A stretch of DNA of 64,000 bases from Giardia muris (taxonomy: Eukaryota; Fornicata; Diplomonadida; Hexamitidae), in contig CM016928.1 in NCBI GenBank assembly GCA_006247105.1, forward strand, positions 1,116,001 through 1,180,000. Direction: 5' to 3'. The notes under the pieces are model-generated. The model was not told where the DNA came from, searched no databases, and was given only the letters and a program-made list of their open reading frames with translations. A program made the translations under genes and the position numbers. Below, piece by piece: positions 27,366 to 38,500 of the stretch; the first letter of the stretch is position 1; each line of letters begins with the position of its first letter.

Positions 27366-28632
27366 TCCCGCCCAGTGCGATAGTCGAGCGTAGCTCGTCG
27401 AGGTGAGCGGTGAGGCTCTGGATCTTCGCGTCGCGCGATCTTAGCATCTCCTCGAGCTCAAGGATCCGCTCCTGGAGGGTCTTCTCGGCCTTTCCGTTCG
27501 GGGCGGCTCGGAGTAAGGCATCCCGTAGGTTTCTGACCTCATGGGTTTTATCACTGAGTAACGTCCTGACATGGTTGAGCTCTGCTGAAAGGAAGTTCGG
27601 GTCGACGTCGGAGCCGACGATGGCGGGGCTAGCAGGAGAGGTGGGGCGAAGAGGGGGCGAGGTCATCCTCGCTAATGTTGAGGGAGAGGACAGGATGGTA
27701 CGGATCTGGTCTCTCTGCTTCGAAAAGCCCTTTCTGAGGTTGATCGTCTCCTCATCCTTATACTCCAAGGCCTGGCAGACCTTCTTGTAGGACTCCTGTT
27801 GTTCCTTAATCGTAGCCATCAACGAGGTGATCAGAGTGTTCTTCTTATCCAGCTGCCCTTGAAGATCCTTTATGATTAGGTCTGTAGAGGCATCGGGATT
27901 GTTAGGTGCGTTAGGACTTCCATAGGAGACGCGTGGTTGTCCTCCCGGAGACTTTGTTGTCAAAGTTGCCCTCTTAAGCTGTTCCTTCAATACCTCAATC
28001 TCTCGGTTCTTCCCCACCAGCTTCTCCTCATATTCGCTCTTGACAGACTCTAGATTCGTGGTAACCGAGGTCAAATCCCTAGTAAGAGAAGCACATTTCT
28101 CTAACAACTCCATCTCCCTACCTCGTTGGGGCTCCTCTTTTGGTGAGAAGTTCTCAGTGCTTACTGAACACCTCATTAAAGGAAGAGAGTCTTGTAAAGA
28201 AGGCACTTCGGGAGAGATCGCTGACTCTTTATGTACACTCTCCTCGTGCTTAGGATCGGGTAGGCGTGTGATGGAGGCGTCAACCATGACAGAGATACGC
28301 TCAGGTGGCGGTTCGGCGGCTAACGGAGTGACGACGGTTGCTGCGGTAGCGGTGTGCATCTCTTGATTTGACACTGGATTCTGACTTGTAGGCTCAAAAG
28401 ACTGGGGGGACGTTATCTGGATGTGTGGATCTGATGAAGGGTCGGGAGAAGGCGTATTGAGGCGATCCTCGGGAGAATCCAGAAGCGTCTGAGTCGGGCT
28501 TGTAACCTCGGACTCAGGAGAACTAAGGACGTCACCTCCCTTCGGGCTCTTAGCCCCCTTCGGGGTTTTGACCGCCTTCTCCTTCTTTGCAGGCTTCTCT
28601 TTCTTCGCGGGCTTCTCCTTCTTAGGTGGCAT
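27361..28632 (-). CDS. Coiled-coil protein with Lys-rich N-terminus, unknown function
   Basis: I do not recognise this 423-residue protein. Residues 1-35 are a Lys/Pro/Ala repeat (KKEKPAKKEKPAKKEK) typical of segments that bind acidic tubulin tails or nucleic acid. Residues 35-165 are Ser/Pro/Thr-rich, with many SP and TP sites. Residues 170-300 and 360-420 are coiled coil, separated by a proline-rich linker (TSPPLRPTSPASPA). A microtubule-associated role is plausible but unproven. The start at 28632 lies 12 bases after the stop of the NEK gene on the same strand, a very tight spacing. Confidence 0.7.
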   Translation of the reverse strand: MPPKKEKPAKKEKPAKKEKAVKTPKGAKSPKGGDVLSSPESEVTSPTQTLLDSPEDRLNTPSPDPSSDPHIQITSPQSFEPTSQNPVSNQEMHTATAATVVTPLAAEPPPERISVMVDASITRLPDPKHEESVHKESAISPEVPSLQDSLPLMRCSVSTENFSPKEEPQRGREMELLEKCASLTRDLTSVTTNLESVKSEYEEKLVGKNREIEVLKEQLKRATLTTKSPGGQPRVSYGSPNAPNNPDASTDLIIKDLQGQLDKKNTLITSLMATIKEQQESYKKVCQALEYKDEETINLRKGFSKQRDQIRTILSSPSTLARMTSPPLRPTSPASPAIVGSDVDPNFLSAELNHVRTLLSDKTHEVRNLRDALLRAAPNGKAEKTLQERILELEEMLRSRDAKIQSLTAHLDELRSTIALGGM

Positions 28633-28644
28633 ACTTGCTGGAAT

Positions 28645-30174
28645 TTATTGATCACTGATCTTGGTCAGAAGGTCAGTGATGCGAGTGCGGAGCTCCTGAC
28701 GCTCCCGCACAATCTTCACGTGCGCCCGCATGTGGTCGATGAGCTCAATCTTATCGTACCCAATCCGCCCGAAGACGAACTTAATAAAGCGTTCTTCCTC
28801 GCCATCGTCGTCGTTCATGAAAAAGTTGAGGAGCTCATCGCGCACCTGGTGGGTGATCCCGAAGGAGTTGATCTTATTGTAGGTGTTGATCTGCTCTGTA
28901 GAGAGTTTAGCATCATCGGCAAGAAGCTTCTCAAGTTCAGCTTGATAGGTGGCGACCTCGGAGCGTGGTTTCGGGACACTCTCCTCCGCAGGATCATCAA
29001 AGTCCTCGTTCTCAACCGTCTCCTTCGCCTGTGCACTAATTGAGGGTGTACGCATCGAGGCTTTTGACTCACTCTTCGTCTCTGAGGCTGTAGCTGTCGT
29101 CCCCCCCATCTTCGACGTTGCTGCGGCCGTAGTCGTATTCGCAGTCGTGTTCGTGGGCGGCATGGCGTCGGACAAACGCTTTTCCCGAGACTTCGGTTGC
29201 TCTTTAGAAGAATCGGCAGTGGAGGCCTCAGCGGCGTCACGTCTCTTCTGTTGTACGACCCGGTTGAAGTTCTGTTCGGCACGTTTGAGGGCAGCACTGA
29301 CGGCGGGGGGGATTGAGAGCTTGAAGGCTTGAATCTTTTGCTTCACGATGGGAAGGGCGAGAAGAGTAAAGACATCGGGTCTGGACGAGGCGTTCATACG
29401 GAGGCACCAATAGACCAAGTCGCGAATGGCCTGGCTATAGACGTCACCAGGGAGTTGCTCATACTTTCCCTTGAGGATCTTGACAATAAGAGAGGCTTGG
29501 TTCTTAGCGAGAAAGGGGTGCTTCCCGGTGTTCATCATCTCGTAGAAGGTGACTCCAAGGGCCCAGATGTCACTTTTCTGGTTATATTTCTCACTTCGAC
29601 AAATCTCCGGGGAAAGGTAATAAGGAGACCCGACCAAAGTCTGTGCTAATCCCTGAGTCTCCACTAACTCCTTAGAGACGCCCATGTCTCCCAACTTCAT
29701 CAGGTATTTAGTGTAGGGCATGTCCGAGGAGGGGTTTGGGTTTTCTCCTATGAAAATGTTGAGGGACTTGATATCCCTGTGAATAATCTTCAGGACGTGT
29801 ATTGAGGCGACCGCTAGGAGGATCTGGCAAATGTAGTACCAACACTCATCCTCTGGTAATCGAGTTTTTCGATTAACAATAAGGTCACGAAGGGTTCCCT
29901 GAGAACAGAGTTCCATGACCATCCAGAGGGTCTCCGTCTCGTTCTCTACGAACGAGTCGAAGTAGCGGACGACGTAGTTCGAGTCGATCCGTGCCAGGAT
30001 GTGGCACTCGTTGACGGCGGCCTCAATCTCCCGCTTGGTCGCCCCCGCCAGCTTTATCTCTTTGAGGACGTAGACGTTCTTGTCCTGCGCGCGCCGGCAC
30101 TTGTAGACGGTCCCGTAGGACCCCTTCCCGATCTGCCCAAGGATCTCGAAGTCCTTGAGGGTGCTATGAGACAT
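28645..30174 (-). CDS. NEK-type protein kinase with DMG in place of DFG
   Basis: The 509-residue protein has an N-terminal kinase domain (about residues 8-275): glycine loop GKGSYGTV, Lys38 in YVLKEI, HRDIKSLN with Asp134 and Asn139, and Asp163 in LGDMGVSK. All catalytic residues are present; only the DFG phenylalanine is Met. The activation segment continues VGSPYYLSPEI, as in NEK kinases. Residues 290-430 are a low-complexity Ser/Thr/Ala/Lys linker, and the end is helical. A C-terminus without ankyrins and a conserved catalytic set suggest a core NEK acting on cilia or mitosis. ATG 30174 follows cgaaatg context; the upstream frame has only a TTG. Confidence 0.87.
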   Translation of the reverse strand: MSHSTLKDFEILGQIGKGSYGTVYKCRRAQDKNVYVLKEIKLAGATKREIEAAVNECHILARIDSNYVVRYFDSFVENETETLWMVMELCSQGTLRDLIVNRKTRLPEDECWYYICQILLAVASIHVLKIIHRDIKSLNIFIGENPNPSSDMPYTKYLMKLGDMGVSKELVETQGLAQTLVGSPYYLSPEICRSEKYNQKSDIWALGVTFYEMMNTGKHPFLAKNQASLIVKILKGKYEQLPGDVYSQAIRDLVYWCLRMNASSRPDVFTLLALPIVKQKIQAFKLSIPPAVSAALKRAEQNFNRVVQQKRRDAAEASTADSSKEQPKSREKRLSDAMPPTNTTANTTTAAATSKMGGTTATASETKSESKASMRTPSISAQAKETVENEDFDDPAEESVPKPRSEVATYQAELEKLLADDAKLSTEQINTYNKINSFGITHQVRDELLNFFMNDDDGEEERFIKFVFGRIGYDKIELIDHMRAHVKIVRERQELRTRITDLLTKISDQ

Positions 30175-30208
30175 TTCGTCCGGCCCCAAAAAAGTAGTTC
30201 ATTTTGTG

Positions 30209-31168
30209 CTACACATGGAGGACCTGTACGCAATCCTTGAAGGTGAGGGCGATCCAATCGCAGCCGGACCAGCTCCAATCGACGGAGGCGATGGCTTCGG
30301 GAGCCGTATACGACATGATCGAGATGTACTTGTCTTCTCGGTGCTCCCATATGAGTGCTTGATGGTCCTCAGCCACCGAGACCAAGTAGCTCCCATGCAT
30401 ATCTCGTCCCCAGCTGAACCCATTGACGGGCCCCTGGTGCCCCTTCAGGGCGCAGACGGGTTGTGTTGAATTTCTCAGGTCCAAGAATACGATGTCTGGC
30501 GACTCGTTTTGTATGCAACTGATGCTGTTCGTGTCCGAAGGACGGAAGTGTGCCCGAAGGATGGGCCGGTCGGTCGAGTAAACCTCGTTAGCCACATGCA
30601 TCCTCCGCCGATCGTAACATCGAATTGAGCCCTCGGCACCCGAGGTGAGGAAGATGTTAGGGTCCCGCATGGAGAAGCAGCAATCGGTCACGGTCTTCTC
30701 CTGGGCGACAAACCGGATGTCGATCTCTTGCTTATAGATGTCCCAGAGCGTCACCGTCGTATCATAGCCCGCGGTCATGATGATATTGAGGGAGTGCGCG
30801 CACCAATCCAGAGACGTCAAGGGCGCCGGCTTGCAAGGGACGGACAGCCGACAACGCGTGTGTAGCTCCCCGCTACGTGGGTCGCACTCGAATAACCGAA
30901 GACTGTCCGAACATGTGGCGATCAGATCCGGGTTTGCTGTGTCCATACTCGGAAGGAATTGGACCTTCGATAGGGGGTAGACAAACTCGGTCGAGGCGAC
31001 CCGTTCAAGTGTACGCCTTTCTTGGTCAAGCCGAAGGATGGTTAGTTCGTTTGGATACGATGAGGCTACCGAGGAGACCGCGAGCTTAAGTACGTCCTCC
31101 GAGCGACAGGACCATGAGAGGCCGAACAAGGGCAATGGCGAGGAGTAGGAGAGGCATCTATTGGCCAT
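30209..31168 (-). CDS. DCAF7: WD40 adaptor protein DCAF7/WDR68 (AN11/TTG1 family)
   Basis: The 319-residue propeller aligns by eye over its length with DCAF7: PDLIATCSDSLRLFE, APLTSLDWCAHSLN, DTTVTLWDI, FLTSGAEGSIRCYDRR, VFLDLRNSTQPVCALKGH, QGPVNGFSWG, AEDHQALIWEHR and the end DWIALTFKDCVQVLHV. DCAF7 is a scaffold that binds DYRK/HIPK-type kinases and is among the most conserved WD40 proteins. The length is close to the family norm (about 340). The ATG at 31168 follows cgcccaaaa; an in-frame GTG further up is not used. The promoter of this gene overlaps the polyadenylation signal of the gene upstream. Confidence 0.85.
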   Translation of the reverse strand: MANRCLSYSSPLPLFGLSWSCRSEDVLKLAVSSVASSYPNELTILRLDQERRTLERVASTEFVYPLSKVQFLPSMDTANPDLIATCSDSLRLFECDPRSGELHTRCRLSVPCKPAPLTSLDWCAHSLNIIMTAGYDTTVTLWDIYKQEIDIRFVAQEKTVTDCCFSMRDPNIFLTSGAEGSIRCYDRRRMHVANEVYSTDRPILRAHFRPSDTNSISCIQNESPDIVFLDLRNSTQPVCALKGHQGPVNGFSWGRDMHGSYLVSVAEDHQALIWEHREDKYISIMSYTAPEAIASVDWSWSGCDWIALTFKDCVQVLHV

Positions 31169-31177
31169 TTTTGGGCG

Positions 31178-31184
31178 GTTCACT
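31178..31184 (-). promoter_or_regulatory. Polyadenylation signal AGTGAAC inside the next gene's promoter
   Basis: AGTGAAC lies 6 bases after the TAA of the SF3B3-like gene and only 9 bases before the ATG of DCAF7 on the same strand, so the two transcription units abut. Confidence 0.55.
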
Positions 31185-31190
31185 TCTCCT

Positions 31191-34100
31191 TTATGAAGCT
31201 ATCAAGCAGGTCATCTCCAGAAGAGCCTCAAGGACCTCATCGATGAGCTCTGGGGTTAGGGGGGCGTACCGGTTGAGACTGACTTCGGCGGCCAGTCCCA
31301 CACGTTCAGCTGGTGGAAGTTCTCGATACCCAGCCAAGAAATCCATGTCTAGCAGGTCATGCGATTGATAAACACATTGGCTTCGGCCCATAGCAAGCTC
31401 AAGCATCCGAAGGGTTTCCGCGACTGGTATGGAAAGCCTTCCTAGTATCCCAATCCGGCCTCCGATGGTTGTGAAGATGACTGGGACGTGGTTATCTATG
31501 ACTGGGACATCAACGCTGCAGGAGTCGTTAAGTGTGGTATCTCTTCCAATGCGACGCGCTGGAAGGATGATTGGACTAAAGGACGCGACCTGTTCCCCAA
31601 CATAGTGCGTGGCAAGGGTGACGAGCCCTCTCTCCTCCTGATACTCTAGAAGGTGAATGCTCCCATAACGATCACCAACGAGGAGTGGTCCGTTTGGACC
31701 GGAATGGTAGATACATGACGGCGCCATGTGCCTCAAATGTTGTCCCACCACCGATAATCGTGGTAAGTCGAGAAGAGTCTGTTGTACCCTCGATGAGTCA
31801 TCAAGCAACGAGACCCCCTTGACAAGGTCGAGCAGCGCTATTTGCCGATGTGCCGCGCTTATCCTTAGGAGCAAGGACGAGCCGGTGTAGCCGTACACGC
31901 AGGAAAAACGATATCCACGATCAATCACCCCTTCTCCACTCAAGTCCGGGTACGAGCCACACAAATCCTCCGTGGTCCACCCTTGTCTGACCAGTTCCGC
32001 TTGGGGGATGAGCGACAGAATTATTAGTGCATGCCCAAGCGAGACGGCGAGCCTATGCCCGCAATATGGGGCCAGGTCGAAGATTGATGTCCCAGGAAAG
32101 CGGTGTGAACATACCGTCGTGGTCGAATAGACGACCTCGGGCTCATACGCCATTTGAATATCGATGACGTCGACGTACGCATTCTCAACGTCACAGGAAC
32201 CGTTGGATGGGACGTTGTACCCCACGACGAGAAAAGGTGGCCGCGTTGGGTCAAGCGCCACATAGAGCAGACTAGCGATGCTCGCGTCTTCGGGCAAGGG
32301 GTGCATGAAGAGCTGTTCCATTTGATATCCTTGAAGGCGGTAGAACAAAAGACCCGTATGCATTACAGATCCGTTTGGAGGCGGCGCCTCATAGTCCTCC
32401 ACGACATCAATGGGCTCGAACGCACGACTGATATTACTGTACGTGTAGCGAGAGGTCGGCCGTGCTGGAGCCTCTGTGTTCAGGCCGGTGGCAGCAACAC
32501 AGACGAGGTTAAGAAAGGCGCAATGTGTGACTCTCCGGGGAAGGCCCATAATTGGCATGCTACTGCAAACGAGGTCTGCGGCATGCTTTCGAAGGATTAG
32601 CAGCTGATTCTTGACCGAATCGTAGGAAAGATAGCTATCTCGAAGCCGTACGACTTTCAAGTACTGCTTCGCGCAATCAACGACGGTAACGTTTGGCCGT
32701 ATCGTTGAGGATTTGACCTGTAACTGGGCGGACCCCGTGGAATGGGAGTTGACATAGTTATCAACACAGGAGTTGAGTTTGACCCGTAGGATGGCTGCCC
32801 GTGTGTCCGAACGTAGATAGGCCTCAAGTTCGCCATTCGCTGACTCACTCAACAATGTCGCCGCCACAACCGTCTCACCGCGCACAAACTCATGCATGAC
32901 GGCTGCATCGCAGATGAAATGCTCCTTGCCATCGAGGGTTGCCGTCCCGATGGTATAAACGTGAATATAACCACTCCTCGTTGTCATCAGAAGGCAGGTT
33001 GGGCTCAGGAAGAGAAGAGACTTTGGGGGGCTAAGAGATAGCGCGGCATCATACAGGTAGGGACAAAGAGCCATCCTGGGTGGGAGGGCGTCTCCAGGTA
33101 GGTCTGCATATGGGACATCGCGATACCGAAGTGCAACCAGAGCCGATAAGTCATCAGTCGGAAGGACCGAGCCTCCCGAGAGAAGGCTTAGAAGGGTATT
33201 CCCCGTATACCCATGGCCCGCATCCGTGTCCGCGGGTAAGGTCTGTGACACCTCGAAGACGGCGGAGGTGGCATACTCAATCAGGGAACTTAGGTCCCAT
33301 GAGAGAAGGAAGACATAGCACAGGCCAAAGAATGCAACGGCGACGCACCCCGTGTTGGAGACGGCCACTCCATACGGGTGAGTCGAGAACTCAAACCCTG
33401 GGCGTAAAAGAGAAAGATGCACGACAGGGCGCCGATAGGCAGACACGACAAGGCTGCCAAAGGGCACGTCGTACCGACAGGTTACCAGGCAATCGTTTGA
33501 GATGATAAGAACTATCCTAGCCCCATCTTCCGACACGGCCGAGCCCGTAATGGCAAGGTCACGGATATACCCCTTAGGATAACTTACCACCCGTCCCGGT
33601 AAGCTACTCGCCATGAGGTCCTCCAAGGTGAGCGCTGGGAACGCCGGTTGAAGGGTCTCCTCGTGTAGAACAGTGACTTCTCGTCGGCCAACGACGAGAA
33701 GGAAGGCCCGCTCCGTCAAGATCCCGTCAGCCGTCCCACAGATGGAATAGACGGATGAATGGAAGAGATCGACCTCCTCTGTAGGTGGTAGAAGGGTTAG
33801 ACGTGGTGCTTCCCCCTCCATAGTGGCGTGCAAGAGGGCCGTCCCATACCTCTTCTCGACCCTATCATGGATTCTGAGAAGAAAGAGATTTTCGTTAAGT
33901 TGCTCGAGGTCATGAACACCGGGTAGCAAGAGAGAGTCGATGACCGTGAAGGACGCTTGCTGTTGATACGCATTCAAATACCCCTGGGAACCGCACCCGG
34001 AAACCGTATAAATAATGGGGGCAGATGGATGGTCGGTCACATCGTGTTGTCCCTGGAAACCTAGGACGGCTCGGCTGTACGGGAGACGCCAATAGGCGTC

Positions 34101-35495
34101 TGAAACGAGCGTCCCGATATCCGCACTGCCCGGCCCGTCGCCCTGGCAGCCGTATTGCCGCCCGACACCAAAGGAGGGGGCATTCCCATAGAGGTACTGC
34201 CGGGTTTGCATAACAAGCTCCGGCATGTGGCCCGTGTCCGACGTGAACTCGAGGGCGCAACGCATCCGATTGTACGCGTGCGGGGTTGACGCCTCGGTTC
34301 GCACCGTATCGTACTGAAGCATCAGCAAACGATTGGCTGCAACAAAGGTTGAGTCCACCACGGGTCCACGGTGAGTGATTGACCCAAGAATCTGGGGACA
34401 GGCAGTCTGCAAGGGCATCGATGCGACCACACGAACATGCTGCGCCTGTTCCGGCGAGAGGTCCACCTTCTCGGCATCCTCCCAATTGAGATAAACCAAG
34501 ACCGAAGGATTACCGTAGCTGCTGAAGAAGTAGACGTTCGGGGTGAGAGAGCAGATGTGTGTGGCGGGTGAGACCGAACGCCAGAAGCGTATGGAGATCT
34601 TCAGCTCCTTCTCCCGCTTCGGATCGGCCGCAGGGACTATCTCGAGGAGTAAGCCGGAGGCATCATGGAGCAACAGTCGTGGCGTGGAACCCGTGGCAGC
34701 ATGGCAACGTGTGGAAAGGGTCATCGGACACAGCCAAGGATGTTGAACTATAACTGGTTCCTTCATCTTTGTAGTGGCGAGAAAGCAGGTCTGTGGGCCG
34801 GCGACAACGAACGATGTGTCGCTGAAGCAACGAAGCAAGGTGAAGGGCGAGGGGAGTAGAAAACTCTGCTGTGCTGGTCGAAGGCGAATCAATCCCTTGT
34901 CCGCAGAGTCGAGCACGAGCTGATATTGTCGAAAGTGCGTCTCGTGCAGGGTATTTAGCCACAACAGAGCGAGGATATATCCCTGGCCATCCGATCCGCA
35001 TACATCCCAGTCCAACAGCTGATGTATCTGCGGCACTCCTAGAACCTCTCGACTGTTCCCAGGTTCAGCAGCAAGAAGAGCGTATATGTGTGAGCCCGTG
35101 CAAATGAGGAGAAAGGAGCCATCCGCAGGCCCAATCAAGCGTGTGGTCACAGGACTGGGCAAGGAGACCGTCTCTACGATGAGGACGGCGTTCAGAGTGG
35201 CGTCGAACTTCAATATGTGCACTCGCTTATCACCTATGGCCACAATGAGCTCTCTATCAGATTCCGGAGGTGTCAGGCGTCCTAGACCGGTCACGACCCC
35301 CGATAGGGTGTGGGAAGCATGCAAGGTAAGCCGTGTTGATGCATCAGACCCATTGACGATGTATACCTCGAGGAGTCCCGAGCGAAGGACCACGAGGTCC
35401 CGCGCCGGAAGGGGAGAACAGAAGGCGCAGGAAACCGCCTGAATAATCGCGGACGGCTGGACTAACGTCCTCACGAAGTACGGATGGATCGGCAT
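31191..35495 (-). CDS. SF3B3/DDB1/CPSF160 superfamily triple-propeller protein, most like SF3B3
   Basis: The 1,434-residue protein is built of beta strands throughout and has the CPSF-A type C-terminus. Near the end LLVGDRYGSIHLLEY, then VTLATHYVGEQVASFSPIIL and PVIFTTIGGRIGILGRL resemble the SF3B3/Rse1 phrases for the same places (DKFGNI, NYHVGETV, YTTLSGGIGIL). A helical end MDFLAGYRELPPAERVGLAAEV follows, then the cullin-adaptor-like terminal helix. SF3B3 is a scaffold of the U2 snRNP SF3b complex. DDB1 (ubiquitin ligase adaptor) and CPSF160 (3' end processing) share the fold and cannot be excluded. The ATG at 35495 follows ccagattaa. Confidence 0.65.
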   Translation of the reverse strand: MPIHPYFVRTLVQPSAIIQAVSCAFCSPLPARDLVVLRSGLLEVYIVNGSDASTRLTLHASHTLSGVVTGLGRLTPPESDRELIVAIGDKRVHILKFDATLNAVLIVETVSLPSPVTTRLIGPADGSFLLICTGSHIYALLAAEPGNSREVLGVPQIHQLLDWDVCGSDGQGYILALLWLNTLHETHFRQYQLVLDSADKGLIRLRPAQQSFLLPSPFTLLRCFSDTSFVVAGPQTCFLATTKMKEPVIVQHPWLCPMTLSTRCHAATGSTPRLLLHDASGLLLEIVPAADPKREKELKISIRFWRSVSPATHICSLTPNVYFFSSYGNPSVLVYLNWEDAEKVDLSPEQAQHVRVVASMPLQTACPQILGSITHRGPVVDSTFVAANRLLMLQYDTVRTEASTPHAYNRMRCALEFTSDTGHMPELVMQTRQYLYGNAPSFGVGRQYGCQGDGPGSADIGTLVSDAYWRLPYSRAVLGFQGQHDVTDHPSAPIIYTVSGCGSQGYLNAYQQQASFTVIDSLLLPGVHDLEQLNENLFLLRIHDRVEKRYGTALLHATMEGEAPRLTLLPPTEEVDLFHSSVYSICGTADGILTERAFLLVVGRREVTVLHEETLQPAFPALTLEDLMASSLPGRVVSYPKGYIRDLAITGSAVSEDGARIVLIISNDCLVTCRYDVPFGSLVVSAYRRPVVHLSLLRPGFEFSTHPYGVAVSNTGCVAVAFFGLCYVFLLSWDLSSLIEYATSAVFEVSQTLPADTDAGHGYTGNTLLSLLSGGSVLPTDDLSALVALRYRDVPYADLPGDALPPRMALCPYLYDAALSLSPPKSLLFLSPTCLLMTTRSGYIHVYTIGTATLDGKEHFICDAAVMHEFVRGETVVAATLLSESANGELEAYLRSDTRAAILRVKLNSCVDNYVNSHSTGSAQLQVKSSTIRPNVTVVDCAKQYLKVVRLRDSYLSYDSVKNQLLILRKHAADLVCSSMPIMGLPRRVTHCAFLNLVCVAATGLNTEAPARPTSRYTYSNISRAFEPIDVVEDYEAPPPNGSVMHTGLLFYRLQGYQMEQLFMHPLPEDASIASLLYVALDPTRPPFLVVGYNVPSNGSCDVENAYVDVIDIQMAYEPEVVYSTTTVCSHRFPGTSIFDLAPYCGHRLAVSLGHALIILSLIPQAELVRQGWTTEDLCGSYPDLSGEGVIDRGYRFSCVYGYTGSSLLLRISAAHRQIALLDLVKGVSLLDDSSRVQQTLLDLPRLSVVGQHLRHMAPSCIYHSGPNGPLLVGDRYGSIHLLEYQEERGLVTLATHYVGEQVASFSPIILPARRIGRDTTLNDSCSVDVPVIDNHVPVIFTTIGGRIGILGRLSIPVAETLRMLELAMGRSQCVYQSHDLLDMDFLAGYRELPPAERVGLAAEVSLNRYAPLTPELIDEVLEALLEMTCLIAS

Positions 35496-35515
35496 TTAAT
35501 CTGGCCAGTAGCACA

Positions 35516-38500
35516 TCAGATCCTCATGTTGGCGATGTTCTGCTGGAGTAAGGACGCCCCAGACCCGACACCCAGCTCGGAGAGGAGGTACTGTCCGAAG
35601 TCGTCCCCAAGGTGTCCGCGATCGATCTGCTCGAGCGCTTGCCGCAGGTTCCCTTGCTTAGAGTCGGCACTCACTAGGTGCACGGAGCGGATCTCGCCCA
35701 GAAGCTGCCTTGGAAGGAGCTCGAAGAAGGAACGAAGAGGCGTCGAGTCGAAGCCTTCATACAATGGTAAAAGCTTCTCTCGTGAGAACGTCGTGAACCT
35801 AGTGAAGTCGGAGTTCATGTTGGAAAGAACCACGACTAAGGCGTTCATATCCGCCCCGGAGTTGCAGATATGCTCGAATCCAAGCTGCGGGTAATGACTA
35901 CTCTGCAGACTATGCGGGTTCTGCCACGAAACACTAAGGATGTAAGCCCAGGTAAGTAAGGGGACAATGACGGGCGTATAGCTCGGATCGCTCTTCAGAA
36001 GCTCAACAAGACTATCAGCGACATAGCACGTAACGTTAGCGAGCCAGCCCCGAAGGGGTGCATATGGGTTGCCCTCATTGTCTTGAATTCCCCAAGCGGC
36101 CATGAAGAAGACGACCTTGAGTCCAAATGGGTTAGTCCCTTGAAGAAGAGGCTGTACTGCTCCTTGCTCGTGTGCCGTATGAAGTAAGGTCATATAAGCG
36201 ATGGAGATCGCAGTCATCATGCAACGCTTCAGGTCTGGGACCAAGTTGTGAGTCATCAACCCATTGCAGGTTCCAACGAGGTCATTCACGATGGCGGTGA
36301 GGAGGGGCCCACACGTCTCGAAGACCTGGCTGCGTAGGACGTTCGCCGTCGCAACCTCTCCAAGAAGCCGAGTAAGAAGGAACGATCCGATGCAGATGAA
36401 GACGACGCTGTTTCGAGGCCTAAGAAGCGCCACGATGACGCTGATGATTGGTTCAAGCGTGGTGAGCGAGTGTTCCTGCATCCCGAGGCGGGATATAAGG
36501 ACGCAAAGGTAAGGGAGGGCGTCGGCCACCATGTCCTCGACGTGGCTCGCGTTACTAAAGATGTAGTCCATGGGCCTGGCGTAGAACTTCGCAATGTACG
36601 TGTCTATGAAGCCAAAGCACTGGCCCAATAGCTCATACGAGGGTTGGCTCTCATTGAACTTCCGGATCATCGTGTTGACGAGGGTAAACCCACTACGGGA
36701 GAGCCGGATGTCCTTCGCCATGTACTCAAAGGCGAGCCTCACGATGGTGACCTCGAAGTCCAAGGAGATGGCGCTAATGTTTGTGACGACCAACATGACG
36801 GTTTCCAGGACGGACTCCGCGAGCTTCCGCTGCTGCGCGTCTGCGGTCGTCGGCCGGGTCGAAATCGCCACGATCTCCGGGAGCTCGAGGAAGTGCTTGA
36901 CGATAAAGTTCCCATCTTCGGGTGGGATGCCAGGAAAGGCGACCCTGCAGAACGTGACCATTCCGCCCGCGGCGCTCTGCTCTTGGGCACCCGCAATAAG
37001 GAAGAGAGACCGGAGGAGTAGGTGTCTCTGGTTGCACATGTTGATCATGTTGTTACGGACGCAACGCGCAAGGATCCCGCTGAGCATTCGGCACTGGAAG
37101 AAGGACGTCTCCGGGAGGAGGTAAAGGCACCCGAGAAGGTAAACGAGGTCCGACACGAAGTCATCCTGGGCCTCAATGCGCTTGATCCCACTCTGTAGAG
37201 TGGTGGTGAACAGCTCGTGTAAGTTCCCAACGTACTCCGTCACGTTCTCCTGGAAGGGGACAAGCTGTGGGACGTCCTCCGTAGTGACGTTGATGATCAA
37301 TTTCGCTAGCTCCTCGAAGACGATCGGGTTCAAGGACTGATACATGCTGAGGGCGGAGAAGATGACCTTCCCCTTGGTCAGGAAGTTGCTTTGTCCGGGG
37401 CCACGGCGTAGAAGGATGATTCCGACGAAGAGCTGAATCTGAGCGTCCTTTGTGGCCAAGGACATGACGAATTGAGGGTCTCCTTCGATAAGAGGGTTGA
37501 TCCGACACTCCATTTCCCGCTGCACGGACGCGGCAAGCGAGGGCAACTGTAAGGTGAATTGAGCAATGAAGTCCATGCAGTGCTTTAGACAGTCAATGAC
37601 TAGAAGGTCCGAGTCGTCGAAGCGGTCGATACGCAGCTCGCCCGCATTGTAGATCATCCGGAGAAGGTTGTTCAGGATGAACTCGCTATGCTCGAAGAGA
37701 AGGGCGTAAGCCCTTGGGCTATATGGGCCCGATGTGGCCGAACTCTCAATGAGCTTGCAGGAAAGGCGGAAGAGCGACTCGAGCGCGACGTGGTCCTCCC
37801 AAAGGTCATAGTTGACGCAGTTCTCGAACTCTCTGAGGACTATTTGCCCAATCGTCTCCTCATTATCCAGCCAGACCTTAAGGAAGGGCGAGACGGAGCC
37901 GTCGGAGGAGCGTGCCCCATACCGATGCGTCGAAGCCAACTGTAGGAGAATCCTCAAAGCATGATCCTTAGCGTTCCGAAGCTCCGTATCCCCAAGCCCG
38001 GCCCCGATCTTCCCCAGCATCAAGCAGATCACGGGGATGAGAGTCTCGAAGGCCTGGGACGTCACGATCGCTTGAGTACTACTATAGGTGAAGAAGGAGT
38101 GGATACACGCGAAGATATGCTCGAGAAGCGACGAAATCGCAAAGCCAGTGAAGTCTCCAGGGAGTCCGTAGAGATACTGGAGTAGCTGATAAAGACACCC
38201 GTTATAGAACCCTGAGGCAACCTCCATGTGGAGCTCTCTTAAGCTCTCAGCCGTAGCGTTCTGGAGAAGGATGGTGATCATCTGGATGCAGACGTCAATC
38301 TTTGCCATCGACGATCCATCAACCAGGGACGTGATCTCCGCATAAACTCCACGTACAAACGCCTCGATACTCATCCCGACCATTGCGTGATAACTTAGGC
38401 TAACGTACTCGAGAATACTGGCCAGGGCCTCGAGCATCTGCCGCGTGATCCCGAGCCCGTTACACCCGGCCGCCTCGACGGCGGTTCGCATGACTCCGAC

